A DNA stretch of 64,000 nt. Source: Aliiroseovarius sp. S1339. GTDB taxonomy: Bacteria > Pseudomonadota > Alphaproteobacteria > Rhodobacterales > Rhodobacteraceae. The notes under the pieces are model-generated. The model saw only the letters and a list, made by a program, of their open reading frames with translations, made no database searches and was not told where the DNA came from. Location of the stretch: the NCBI RefSeq assembly GCF_023195695.1, contig NZ_JALPQG010000007.1, positions 186,001 to 250,000 on the forward strand. Reading direction: 5' to 3'. The translations under genes and the position numbers were made by a program. Positions 17,098 through 24,941 of the stretch are shown one piece after another (position 1 is the stretch's first letter; each line of letters begins with the position of its first letter).

Positions 17098-18357
17098 ATG
17101 ACAACCACGTTCACGAATGCCCGTTTGATTGACGCGGAATCCGGTACTGATGCGCTGGGCAGTCTGACCATCGAGGCTGGTCTTATCGTCGCCGTAAACG
17201 ACGGGGAAACCGGCACATTGATCGACTGCGGCGGCAAATGCCTTGCGCCCGGTATCGTCGATATCGGCGTGAAAATCGGCGAACCCGGCGAACGTCACAA
17301 GGAAAGTTTCCGCAGTGCGGGGCTGGCGGCTGCGGCGGGTGGGGTCACGACGATGGTGATCCGGCCCGATACAACGCCATCGGTCGATACGCCCGAAACG
17401 CTGGCCTTCGTGGCGCGGCGGGCAAGTCAGGTCGCGCCGGTGAATGTTCGGTCGATGGCTGCGTTGACCAAGGGCCGCGAAGGTCGCGAAATGGTCGAGA
17501 TGGGATTTATGCTGGATGCAGGCGCCGTCGCCTTCACCGATTGCGATCATGTTGTCACCGACAACAAGGTTTATTCCCGCGCGATGACCTATGCGCGCAG
17601 CCTTGGCGCTTTGATCATCGGCCACCCGCAAGACCCGAACATGTCGAAGGGGGCCGCCGTGACCTCGGGCAAGTTCGCCAGCTTGCGCGGATTGCCAGCG
17701 GTCAGCCCGATGGCCGAACGCATGGGGCTGGAACGTGATCTGGCCTTGGTCGAAATGACTGGTGTCGCCTATCACGCCGACAACTTGTCGACCGCACAGG
17801 CGTTACCAGCTTTGGGGCGCGCCAAGGCGGCGGGGCTGGATGTGACCGCTGGGGTCAACATTCACCACCTGACGTTGAATGAGCTGGACGTGGGCGACTA
17901 TCGCACCTTCTTTAAGGTCAAGCCGCCGCTGCGGTCCGAAGACGACCGACTGGCGATGGCCGACGCCGTGGCGACAGGGGTGATCGACATCATCTCGTCC
18001 ATGCACACCCCGCAGGATGAAGAAAGCAAACGCTTGCCGTTTGAAGAGGCCGCGTCGGGCGCGGTCGCGTTGGAAACCCTGCTGCCCGCTGCTATGCGGC
18101 TGGTCCATGCCGGGTTGATTGACCTGCCGACGCTGTGGCGGGCCGTATCGTTGAACCCTGCGCGCCGCTTTGGTCTGCCGGGCGGAGAACTGACACAAGG
18201 CACCCCCGCCGATCTGGTTCTGTTCGACCCCGACGCACCCTTCGTGCTGGACCGGTTCCAGCTGAACTCGAAATCCAAGAACACGCCCTTCGATGGGGCG
18301 CGGATGGAAGGTCGTGTGCTGGGCACATGGGTCGGCGGCGAACGTGTGTTTGGCTGA
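17098..18357 (+). CDS. pyrC: Degenerate (pseudo-)dihydroorotase, PyrC'-like
   Basis: The 419-residue protein has the whole class I dihydroorotase fold, including PGIVDIGVKIGEPG, VNIHHLTLNELD, KVKPPLRSEDDR and the C-terminal KNTPFDGARMEG. The catalytic residues, however, are lost. The metal motif HxH reads Gly57-Val-Lys59, the third-ligand His (HxST) reads Asn229, and the catalytic Asp of the SDHAPH motif reads Met302 (SMHTPQ). His175 is kept. It is therefore very likely inactive as an enzyme, and structural in a complex with PyrB, as described for PyrC' of Pseudomonas. ATG 17098 follows AAGGGGAG; a GTG at 17074 is the alternative. A working pyrC should exist elsewhere. Confidence 0.85.
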   Translation: MTTTFTNARLIDAESGTDALGSLTIEAGLIVAVNDGETGTLIDCGGKCLAPGIVDIGVKIGEPGERHKESFRSAGLAAAAGGVTTMVIRPDTTPSVDTPETLAFVARRASQVAPVNVRSMAALTKGREGREMVEMGFMLDAGAVAFTDCDHVVTDNKVYSRAMTYARSLGALIIGHPQDPNMSKGAAVTSGKFASLRGLPAVSPMAERMGLERDLALVEMTGVAYHADNLSTAQALPALGRAKAAGLDVTAGVNIHHLTLNELDVGDYRTFFKVKPPLRSEDDRLAMADAVATGVIDIISSMHTPQDEESKRLPFEEAASGAVALETLLPAAMRLVHAGLIDLPTLWRAVSLNPARRFGLPGGELTQGTPADLVLFDPDAPFVLDRFQLNSKSKNTPFDGARMEGRVLGTWVGGERVFG

Positions 18358-18826
18358 CTTGATCCGACCCGTGCGCCGGGCTGACCTTGCGCAAATGAAT
18401 GCGATGATCCTGCGCGCCAAGGCGCATTGGGGGTATGATGCGGCGTTCATGGAAGCGGTCGTTGATGAGTTGACCATCACACCGGACGATCTAGGCCCCG
18501 ATTTGGTGATCTGGCACGATCGGGCACCGCTTGGCATGGCGCATGTGTCGGTCGACGGCGCCACCGCACAGCTGGAGGATCTTTTTGTCGACCCCAGCGC
18601 CATGGGGCAGGGCATTGGGGCTGCTTTGTTTCAATGGGCCGCCGTGCGCGCGCGGACCCTTGGTGCACGCGTGTTGCGGATTGATAGCGATCCATTTGCC
18701 CTGCCGTTTTACCAGCATATGGGTGCAATCGTTGTGGGCGAGGTGCCGTCAGGCTCCATCCCCGGACGCATGTTGCCGCTTCTTGACTACGGCCTTGACG
18801 TGCACGACCAAGCCCCGCAAAGCTGA
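18350..18826 (+). CDS. GNAT-family N-acetyltransferase
   Basis: About 158 residues with the GNAT acetyl-CoA fold: the N-terminal IRPVRRADLAQMNAMI, the core strand LEDLFVDPSAMGQGIGAALFQWA (the acetyl-CoA loop MGQGIG) and the late FYQHMGAIVVGEVPSG. No ATG fits. The likely start is TTG 18350 (or GTG 18344), overlapping the dihydroorotase-like gene by 8 bases or more. The acceptor substrate is unknown. Confidence 0.8.
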   Translation: MADLIRPVRRADLAQMNAMILRAKAHWGYDAAFMEAVVDELTITPDDLGPDLVIWHDRAPLGMAHVSVDGATAQLEDLFVDPSAMGQGIGAALFQWAAVRARTLGARVLRIDSDPFALPFYQHMGAIVVGEVPSGSIPGRMLPLLDYGLDVHDQAPQS

Positions 18827-18845
18827 CATAAAAAAGGGACCATTT

Positions 18846-19454
18846 ATGCCAGACATCACTTCGGGCCCTCTGGCCTTAATCCTTGTGGCTGTCGCGGGCT
18901 ACCTGCTTGGCTCGATCCCCTTCGGCATCGTTATGGCCCGCCTTTTTGGGCTGGGTGATCTACGCCAGATCGGGTCGGGCAACATCGGGGCCACCAATGT
19001 GCTGCGCACGGGCAATAAACCGGCCGCGCTGCTGACCTTGCTGGGCGATGCGGGCAAGGGCGGCGCGGCGGTTCTGGTCGCACGCACATTGTTTGCGGAA
19101 GATGCGGCACAGGTTGCGGGTTTCGCGGCCTTCCTTGGTCACTGTTTCCCGGTGTTTCTGGGCTTCAAAGGCGGTAAAGGCGTTGCCACCTGGCTGGGCA
19201 CGATGCTCGCCTTGTCGTTCCCACTTGGGCTCGCGGCCTGTGCGACGTGGCTTGTCGCCGCGCTCGTCTTCCGCATCTCGTCTCTGGCTGCATTGGTTGC
19301 AGCCGCTGCATCGCCAGTCGTCGCCTTGTTGATCGGCAAGCCCGCGCTTTTGGTTTTATCGATCGCGCTTGCGGTGTTGATTTTCGCCCGCCATCGCGCG
19401 AACATTGAACGACTGATGGCAGGGGAAGAACCCCGCATCGGACGCAAAAAGTAA
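18846..19454 (+). CDS. plsY: Acyl-phosphate:glycerol-3-phosphate acyltransferase
   Basis: PlsY is an inner-membrane enzyme that transfers an acyl group from acyl-phosphate to glycerol-3-phosphate, the first step of phospholipid synthesis. The 202 residues are nearly all hydrophobic helices (about five). The family loops are present: GSIPFGIVMARLFGLGDLRQIGSGNIGATNVLR (about 21-53), the glycine-rich GHCFPVFLGFKGGKGVATWLG, and the C-terminal RHRANIERL. ATG 18846 begins just before the first helix and follows AAGGGAC. Confidence 0.95.
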   Translation: MPDITSGPLALILVAVAGYLLGSIPFGIVMARLFGLGDLRQIGSGNIGATNVLRTGNKPAALLTLLGDAGKGGAAVLVARTLFAEDAAQVAGFAAFLGHCFPVFLGFKGGKGVATWLGTMLALSFPLGLAACATWLVAALVFRISSLAALVAAAASPVVALLIGKPALLVLSIALAVLIFARHRANIERLMAGEEPRIGRKK

Positions 19455-19473
19455 CCTAATCAGGGGACAGATC

Positions 19474-19941
19474 ATGAGCTTCATGGACTCAATTCGGACG
19501 TGTTTTTCGAAATACGTCACTTTTCAGGGCCGCGCCCAGCGGTCCGAGTTTTGGTATTTCGTGCTGTTCCTTTTCGTTGGGCAATTTGTTCTTGGCATGA
19601 TTGACAGTTTTCTGTTTGGCACCGTGACAACCATTGAAGGTGGGTTCGAAGCGCAGACAAATACGCCAGTGCTATCTGGCCTGTTCGGTCTGGCGACATT
19701 GCTTCCCGCGATCTCGGTTGCAGTTCGTCGGTTGCATGACACGGATCGCTCCGGTTGGTGGTATTGGATCGCGCTTATCCCGCTGATTGGCACGATTATC
19801 CTGATCGTTTGGTTTGCCAGCAAAGGCACCAATGGTCCGAACAGCTATGGTGATGATCCACTAGGCGGAAGAGGGTATGGTGGATCTGACGATGGTAATT
19901 ATGCCGCGTCGTCGATCCCGCGTGCGGGCGATCAGAGTTAA
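19474..19941 (+). CDS. DUF805 family membrane protein
   Basis: A 155-residue integral membrane protein with the DUF805 signature: N-terminal FSKYVTFQGRAQRSEFWYFVLF and then AVRRLHDTDRSGWWYWIALIPLIGTIILIVWFASKGTNGPNSYGDDP. Four hydrophobic helices are visible. A polar Gly/Ser-rich tail follows. The family has no established function. It follows plsY by 19 bases, probably on the same transcript, and overlaps the DUF167 gene tail to tail by four bases. Confidence 0.9.
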   Translation: MSFMDSIRTCFSKYVTFQGRAQRSEFWYFVLFLFVGQFVLGMIDSFLFGTVTTIEGGFEAQTNTPVLSGLFGLATLLPAISVAVRRLHDTDRSGWWYWIALIPLIGTIILIVWFASKGTNGPNSYGDDPLGGRGYGGSDDGNYAASSIPRAGDQS

Positions 19942-20192
19942 TCCACCCGAAACGCCTTATCTCGCGATGTCGCGCCTTGCGTCAAAACAAGGCGCGATTT
20001 TGCTATGCCAAGGGCGTTTGCAAGTAGTTTCACAACGGCTTTGGTGGCCTTGCCGTCTTCGGGCACTGCGGTCACCGAAACACGCAGTTGGCCGTCGCGT
20101 TCCTCGACCTGATTGCGCGCGGCTTTAGGTGTGACGCGGACCGACAACAGCGCGCCGGGTTTTGCCAGATGGGACAGGTCGCCTTTCTTCAT
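19938..20192 (-). CDS. DUF167 (YggU-like) small protein
   Basis: An 84-residue protein with the DUF167/YggU pattern: LLSVRVTPKAARNQVEERDGQLRVSVTAVPEDGKATKAVVKLLANALGIAKSRLVLTQGATSRDKAFRV. ATG 20192 was taken because the family begins there. The longer reading frame runs antisense into the intergenic region and the hydrolase gene. Its function is unknown; it is a single gene on the minus strand. Confidence 0.88.
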   Translation of the reverse strand: MKKGDLSHLAKPGALLSVRVTPKAARNQVEERDGQLRVSVTAVPEDGKATKAVVKLLANALGIAKSRLVLTQGATSRDKAFRVD

Positions 20193-20269
20193 GGCGCTAT
20201 CCTGTGGGGCAGGGCTGGACGATGCAAGCGCGCTGGGCCACTCTGCACCCAAAAATAGGAGCGCGCGTG

Positions 20270-21382
20270 ATGACCAAGACCGGGTTTTTCTGGGACGAGA
20301 AATGCTTTTGGCATGCGGGTGGGAATTACGCTGGCAATCTGCCAGTGGGCGGATTGGTGCAACCACTTGCCGCTGGTGGCTTGCCGGAAAACCCTGAAAC
20401 CAAGCGCCGCCTGAAAAACCTGATGGATGTGACCGGCCTGACTGGCGCGCTTCATACGCAGACCGCGCACAAGGCTGATCGCGACATGCTTGCGCGGGTG
20501 CATCCGACGACGTTTCTGGACGAGTTCAAACGCGTGTCCGACACGGGCGGAGGAGAGCTGGGCCTGCGCACCCCATTCGGGCAGGGCGGATACGAAATCG
20601 CAGCGCTGTCGGCGGGCCTTTCCGTCGCCGCGCTTGAGGCCGTTTTGAAAGGCCATGTGGACAACGCCTATGCGTTGTCGCGCCCGCCGGGCCATCACTG
20701 TCTTCCCGATTTCCCCAATGGGTTTTGCCTTCTGGCCAACCTCGCGATTGCCATACGCAATGCACAGTCCAAGGGGCTGGCTAAACGGTTCGTGGTGCTG
20801 GATTGGGATGTGCACCATGGGAATGGCACCGAGGCAATTTTTATTGAGGACCCTGATGTCCTGACCATCTCGATCCATCAGGAACGAAACTATCCGACCG
20901 ATACCGGCGACGCAGAGGTGCGCGGCGAGGGGGCTGGCGCTGGGGCAAACATGAACATCCCACTGCCGCCGGGGGCCGGGCACGCCACCTATCTTGAGGC
21001 GATGGAGCGGCTTGTCATCCCCGCGATCCGCACCCATGAACCTGATGTGATCGTGATCGCCTGTGGTTATGACGCCGCGCTGATCGACCCGCTGTCTTGT
21101 ATGCTCGCGACGGCCGATACGTTTCGCCAATTGACCCGCATGGTGATGGAACTGGCCGATGATCTGTGCGAAGGGCGGCTGATGATGGCGCATGAAGGCG
21201 GATATTCCGAGGTCTATGTGCCCTTCTGCGGCCATGCGGTGCTAGAGGAAATGTCAGGCGCCAAAATCTACGCCGCCGACCCGCTGGCTGACACTTTTAA
21301 CGCGCGCCAACCCAACGAACGGATGGTTGGCGTTTTTTCGGACCTGATCACTGAACTGCGAGATTTTTTCAATGTTAAGTGA
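20270..21382 (+). CDS. Histone-deacetylase-like (class II) amidohydrolase
   Basis: A 370-residue zinc hydrolase of the arginase/deacetylase superfamily. The catalytic features are present: the tandem-His motif RPPGHHCLPDFPNGFC, the zinc-site DWDVHHGNGTEAIF, SIHQERNYPTDTG, and DVIVIACGYDA (second aspartate and Tyr region). Bacterial members act on acetylated polyamines, acetylated lysines or other acyl-amides. The substrate is not determined by context, since neighbours are unrelated. ATG 20270 follows AGGAG at 7 bases; an upstream ATG at 20162 was rejected. Confidence 0.9.
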   Translation: MTKTGFFWDEKCFWHAGGNYAGNLPVGGLVQPLAAGGLPENPETKRRLKNLMDVTGLTGALHTQTAHKADRDMLARVHPTTFLDEFKRVSDTGGGELGLRTPFGQGGYEIAALSAGLSVAALEAVLKGHVDNAYALSRPPGHHCLPDFPNGFCLLANLAIAIRNAQSKGLAKRFVVLDWDVHHGNGTEAIFIEDPDVLTISIHQERNYPTDTGDAEVRGEGAGAGANMNIPLPPGAGHATYLEAMERLVIPAIRTHEPDVIVIACGYDAALIDPLSCMLATADTFRQLTRMVMELADDLCEGRLMMAHEGGYSEVYVPFCGHAVLEEMSGAKIYAADPLADTFNARQPNERMVGVFSDLITELRDFFNVK

Positions 21383-21480
21383 CGTAACATCTTGACGTGG
21401 GCGACCTGACACACGACATGTGCCCTAAGCCAGCCGCAGAAGCGGCCAAGCCTGCATTTTGCCAGATCAAGGACAAAACC

Positions 21481-22059
21481 ATGCCTGACCGCAACCAAGC
21501 TGCGCTGGATTTCCTGCTGACCCGCCGCTCGCGCCCCGCCAAAACGCTGACCGGACCTGCGCCTGATCGCGTCGCGCTTGAACCGATCCTATCCGCAGCC
21601 GCTCGCAGCCCTGACCATGGCAAGCTGGAGCCGTGGCGCTTTATCGTTTTGGAACAGGGTGCGATGGGGCGTCTGGCCGACCTCGTCGGCAGCCGCGGCG
21701 TGGCGTTGGGTGAGCCGCCCGAGCAGATTGCAAAAGCGCAATCGGCCTTTACCGACAGCCCGTTGGCGGTCGTGGTCGTTTCTGCGCCCGTATCCTCGCC
21801 CAAAGTGCCAAAAATCGAGCAGGTGTATTCTGCGGGGGCGGTTTGTCTTGCGCTTCTAAACGCCGCGCTTGCGTCCGGTTGGGGGGCGAATTGGCTGTCG
21901 GGCTGGGCCAGTCATGATCGCGTGTTCCTAAGCGAAGGACTGGGCTTGCAAGATCATGAAAGCGTTGCGGGCATCATTCATATCGGCACCGAAACAAGCG
22001 CGCCGCCGGAACGGCCACGCCCGGACCTGACCGCCATAACCACATGGGTAGACACATGA
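21481..22059 (+). CDS. Nitroreductase-family flavoprotein (YdjA-like)
   Basis: A 192-residue FMN-dependent oxidoreductase of the compact YdjA type. The N-terminal FMN-phosphate motif is TRRSRPAKTL, followed by AAARSPDHGKLEPWRFIVL and the C-terminal GWGANWLSGWASHD and GIIHIGT. ATG 21481 follows AAGGAC. The natural substrate is unknown. Its stop overlaps the start of the CysZ-like gene by four bases (ATGA). Confidence 0.88.
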   Translation: MPDRNQAALDFLLTRRSRPAKTLTGPAPDRVALEPILSAAARSPDHGKLEPWRFIVLEQGAMGRLADLVGSRGVALGEPPEQIAKAQSAFTDSPLAVVVVSAPVSSPKVPKIEQVYSAGAVCLALLNAALASGWGANWLSGWASHDRVFLSEGLGLQDHESVAGIIHIGTETSAPPERPRPDLTAITTWVDT

Positions 22060-22745
22060 TCCTTGAAGATTTCTTCCGCTCGGTTGGTCAGATGACCGAC
22101 CCCCGGTTTCGCAATGTTCTGATGAAGGGGCTAGCTCTGACAGTCGGCCTGCTGATTGCGGTGACGGTCGCGATGACGTGGCTGGTGGGCTTTTTGGTGC
22201 CGGACACGTTGTCTTTGCCGTTCATCGGAGAGGTCTCGTGGGTGGACGGCATCGCTTGGTGGGCGTCGTTTCTTGCGATGATTGTCTTGTCCGTTGTCCT
22301 CATGGTGCCTGTCGCGGGTGCCTTCACCGGCATTTTTCTGGATGACGTCGCGGACGCTGTCGAGGCGCGGCATTACCCCGAACTCCCCCCCGCGCCCGAC
22401 GTGCCAATGGTCGAGACGATCCGCGATAGCTTGGGCTTTTTTGGCGTGATCGTGGGCGTCAACCTGATCGCGCTGATCCTGTTTTTCTTTGTCGGCCCGC
22501 TGGCCCCGATCCTGTTTTGGGTGGTGAACGGCTATCTTCTGGGGCGCGAGTATTTCCAGATGGCCGCCATGCGCCGCGTTGGCCGCGCCGAGGCCAACCG
22601 CATGCGCGCGCGCCACAACATGCAGATCTGGTTTGCGGGCACGTTGATGGCTATTCCCTTGTCGATCCCGCTGGTGAACCTGCTGATCCCGATCTTGGGT
22701 GCGGCAACATTCACTCATTTGTTCCACCGCGTTTCGCGCAAATAG
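22056..22745 (+). CDS. CysZ/EI24-family membrane protein
   Basis: A 229-residue membrane protein of the EI24/CysZ superfamily, with four long hydrophobic segments (about 27-51, 66-93, 125-157 and 189-221) and the conserved NGYLLGREYFQMAAMRRVGRAEANRMR loop. CysZ proper is a sulfate channel; many alphaproteobacterial members are uncharacterised, so sulfate transport is only a possibility. No sulfur-assimilation genes are adjacent. ATG 22056 gives a coupled 4-base overlap with the nitroreductase. Confidence 0.82.
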   Translation: MILEDFFRSVGQMTDPRFRNVLMKGLALTVGLLIAVTVAMTWLVGFLVPDTLSLPFIGEVSWVDGIAWWASFLAMIVLSVVLMVPVAGAFTGIFLDDVADAVEARHYPELPPAPDVPMVETIRDSLGFFGVIVGVNLIALILFFFVGPLAPILFWVVNGYLLGREYFQMAAMRRVGRAEANRMRARHNMQIWFAGTLMAIPLSIPLVNLLIPILGAATFTHLFHRVSRK

Positions 22746-22807
22746 GGTTGCCAAAACCCCGATCAACCTAGCCTCACGATCAGATTGCAAAAAAGTATCT
22801 CGCAAAA

Positions 22808-22837
22808 TGATCCGATATACACAGCGCCGCGTATTGA
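22808..22837 (+). promoter_or_regulatory. Probable RpoE-type promoter of rpoE-chrR
   Basis: TGATCC at 22808-22813, 18 bases, then TATTGA at 22832-22837. Transcription would start near 22845, about 70 bases before the rpoE start codon. The -35 sequence and spacing are the same as at two other sites in this cluster. It would make the sigma factor autoregulated, as known for Rhodobacter RpoE. Confidence 0.72.
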
Positions 22838-22916
22838 GGTTATGTTGACACTGAACCTTGATCCCCCGCCCCTCCGGCCACCCATGCCCTGTGTGCGTCG
22901 TCATGAAGGAAAACCG

Positions 22917-23474
22917 GTGTTGCAAAAGAAAACCGAGATTTCGGAGCAGACTGTCTGGATGCTCGCTGTTCGGGATAATCGTGATCGAGACGCATTTTGC
23001 GCGCTGTTTGATCATTTCGCGCCGCGCCTGAAAGGTTTCATCATGCGGACCGGGTGTTCTGCCGCGCAGGCGGAAGAGATTGTTCAGGACGTCATGCTAA
23101 CGGTGTGGCGCAAGGCGGCGATGTTTGACCCGCACCGCGCGCAGGTGTCGGCGTGGATCTATCAGATCGCCCGCAATCGCCACATTGATGTTGTGCGCAA
23201 GGAAAACCGCCCGGTGCCGGACGAACTGGCAGAAGATCCCGGATCGGAACCTGACGCCAGCCAGATACTGGCGATCGAACAGGAAGCTGGCGAGTTGAAG
23301 AAAGCTTTGTCGTCGCTCAAACCCGAGCAACGCGAAATAATCGAGAAGGCCTATCTGGGCGAGCTGACACATCAAGAAATCAGCGACCAGACCGGCCTGC
23401 CACTTGGAACAATAAAATCCCGTATCCGACTTGGTCTGGAACGGTTGAGACATGAACTAAAGGGAATGCGATAA
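22917..23474 (+). CDS. rpoE: ECF sigma factor RpoE (singlet-oxygen response)
   Basis: A 185-residue ECF sigma factor. Region 2 spans ALFDHFAPRLKGFIMRTG to WIYQIARNRHIDVVRKENRP, with EEIVQDVMLTVWRKA as the core-binding and -10 part. Region 4 is LKPEQREIIEKAYLGELTHQEISDQTGLPLGTIKSRIRLGLERLR. The start is taken as GTG 22917, with AAGGA six bases upstream; the longer ATG form would have an unnatural Pro-rich leader that runs over the promoter. It overlaps chrR by one base. The pair matches the RpoE-ChrR system of Rhodobacter, in which singlet oxygen releases the sigma factor. Confidence 0.93.
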   Translation: MLQKKTEISEQTVWMLAVRDNRDRDAFCALFDHFAPRLKGFIMRTGCSAAQAEEIVQDVMLTVWRKAAMFDPHRAQVSAWIYQIARNRHIDVVRKENRPVPDELAEDPGSEPDASQILAIEQEAGELKKALSSLKPEQREIIEKAYLGELTHQEISDQTGLPLGTIKSRIRLGLERLRHELKGMR

Positions 23475-24109
23475 TGTCCGCAATTACCCATCATATACCG
23501 GATGCAATTCTGGCGGCATACACCTCGGGCAGCCTTCCGCACCATTATGCAGTCGCGGTGGCCAGCCATGTGTCGCTGTGTCTGCAATGTCGCGCATCGC
23601 TGGAAGCCCATCAAAATATGGGTGGCGCGCTGTTGGATGCGACAGACCGTGTGGCCGTGTCCGGTCACATGAAGGCCGATTTGCTCGCGCAACTGGATGC
23701 GCCGGTGACGCCAGAGCCAGTCTATACGCGTCAGGGCATCTATCCACGTCCCGTGGTCGAGGCCCTGAAAGGCCAAGATCCACGCTGGAAATCCGTAGGT
23801 ATGGGGGTTCGCCAGTCGATCCTTTCGGAAACGAAGGAAGGATCGGTTCGGTTGCTTTATATTCCCCCCGGTCAGGCCGTTCCCGATCACGGGCATAACG
23901 GGATGGAGATGACTTTGGTGCTTCAGGGCAGCTTCAGCGATGAGACCGGCCATTTCGGTGTCGGTGACATCGAGATTGCTAATGAAGACCTGGATCACAC
24001 CCCCACCGCGGACCCCGGCGAGGCCTGCATTTGCCTTGCCGCGACTGACGCACCGTTGCGGTTCAATGCACTGATGCCGCGCCTTTTGCAGCCGTTCTTT
24101 CGAATTTAG
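23474..24109 (+). CDS. chrR: Zinc-binding anti-sigma factor ChrR
   Basis: A 211-residue ChrR-type anti-sigma factor. The N-terminal anti-sigma domain has the zinc site His6 or His7, with His32-x3-Cys36-x2-Cys39. The C-terminal cupin domain keeps its own metal ligands: His139, His141, Glu145 (DHGHNGMEMT) and His175 (DLDHTP). Both zinc sites correspond position for position to those of Rhodobacter ChrR. The protein should hold RpoE inactive until singlet oxygen or organic peroxide is present. It shares TAATG with rpoE, so the pair is translationally coupled and probably made in fixed ratio. Confidence 0.95.
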   Translation: MSAITHHIPDAILAAYTSGSLPHHYAVAVASHVSLCLQCRASLEAHQNMGGALLDATDRVAVSGHMKADLLAQLDAPVTPEPVYTRQGIYPRPVVEALKGQDPRWKSVGMGVRQSILSETKEGSVRLLYIPPGQAVPDHGHNGMEMTLVLQGSFSDETGHFGVGDIEIANEDLDHTPTADPGEACICLAATDAPLRFNALMPRLLQPFFRI

Positions 24110-24140
24110 GCCACCACTCAGTCCACCGTGTAACGGTACG

Positions 24141-24176
24141 AAAGAGCCAGCGTATCAGCGCTGGTTCTTTTTATTT
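24141..24176 (+). terminator. Rho-independent terminator after chrR
   Basis: A 12-bp stem (24141-24152 with 24159-24170, one G-T pair) with a 6-base loop, followed by TTTTTATTT. It ends the rpoE-chrR transcript and separates it from the fasciclin gene. Confidence 0.85.
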
Positions 24177-24229
24177 ATCAGGTGCTTAAAGGCAAATGCC
24201 TCACGTTTGCGTGACCCTGTGAAACACTG

Positions 24230-24259
24230 TGAACCACCTGCCGAACCCGTCCGTATTCC
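24230..24259 (+). promoter_or_regulatory. Possible RpoE-like promoter of the fasciclin gene
   Basis: TGAACC at 24230-24235, 18 bases, then TATTCC at 24254-24259, about 55 bases before the start codon. It differs by one base in the -35 box from the three stronger sites of the cluster. The one mismatch keeps this tentative; other ECF sigma factors also favour an AAC core. Confidence 0.4.
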
Positions 24260-24315
24260 TAGCATGAGTAACAGTTAACCATGGGCACTTTGCCTGCCAA
24301 CTAGGAGACCAACTT

Positions 24316-24831
24316 ATGAAAAATACTTTCAAAACCGCCGCTGCCGCACTCGCTTTGACTATCGCTGCGAACACCGCCCATGCTGACAATATTGTCGAGA
24401 TTGCCGCCGCGGACGAGCGTTTCTCGACCCTCGTGGCAGCCGTTGGTGCTGCGGGTCTGGCCGAAACCCTGTCCGGCCCCGGCCCCTTCACAGTGTATGC
24501 CCCCGTGAATGATGCCTTTGCCGCCCTTCCTGAAGGTACGGTTGAGACATTGCTGAAGCCCGAAAACAAAGGTCAGTTGACTGACGTGTTGTTGTATCAC
24601 GTCGATGATCGGAAACTGACTGCCGGCATGATCCCGCAGGGCTCGAACTATTTCAAACCAGTGCTGACCAGTGCACGTCTGTGCATCACGGCTGGTGCTG
24701 ATGGTGTGAAGATCGCGGACGGCACGGGCGAAATGGCGAATGTCATCATTGCCGACATTATGGCCGATAATGGCGTGATTCATGTGGTCGACAAAGTGCT
24801 GTTGCCCGGCGCGCGCCCTGCTTGCCACTAA
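24316..24831 (+). CDS. Secreted fasciclin (FAS1) domain protein
   Basis: A 171-residue protein with a clear signal peptide (KNTFKTAAAALALTIAANTAHA, cut before Asp-Asn) and one FAS1 domain. The H1 motif is GPGPFTVYAPVNDAFAALP, the H2 motif is NGVIHVVDKVLLP, and the central YH pair is LLYHVDD. FAS1 proteins are extracellular or periplasmic adhesion-type modules with no known enzymatic role. A single gene with AGGAG before the ATG and its own terminator. Its place between chrR and the lipid genes, and the promoter-like site upstream, suggest it belongs to the same stress response. Confidence 0.93.
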   Translation: MKNTFKTAAAALALTIAANTAHADNIVEIAAADERFSTLVAAVGAAGLAETLSGPGPFTVYAPVNDAFAALPEGTVETLLKPENKGQLTDVLLYHVDDRKLTAGMIPQGSNYFKPVLTSARLCITAGADGVKIADGTGEMANVIIADIMADNGVIHVVDKVLLPGARPACH

Positions 24832-24865
24832 GGCATAGAACAGGGGCGACAACCCGTTGGTAATA

Positions 24866-24900
24866 AAGATGCCGCCCGGTTTGGGCGGCATTTTCTTTTG
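24866..24900 (+). terminator. Rho-independent terminator after the fasciclin gene
   Basis: A perfect 9-bp stem ATGCCGCCC/GGGCGGCAT (24869-24877 with 24883-24891) with a 5-base loop, followed by TTTTCTTTT. Confidence 0.9.
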
Positions 24901-24941
24901 TAGACCTATGGGCGCTGGCACAGACTAACGTTAGAGCAGCT

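Noticed and set aside
22856-22890. A second TGATCC before rpoE
   Set aside because: The sequence 18 bases downstream is CATGCC and GC-rich; the site at 22808 fits far better.
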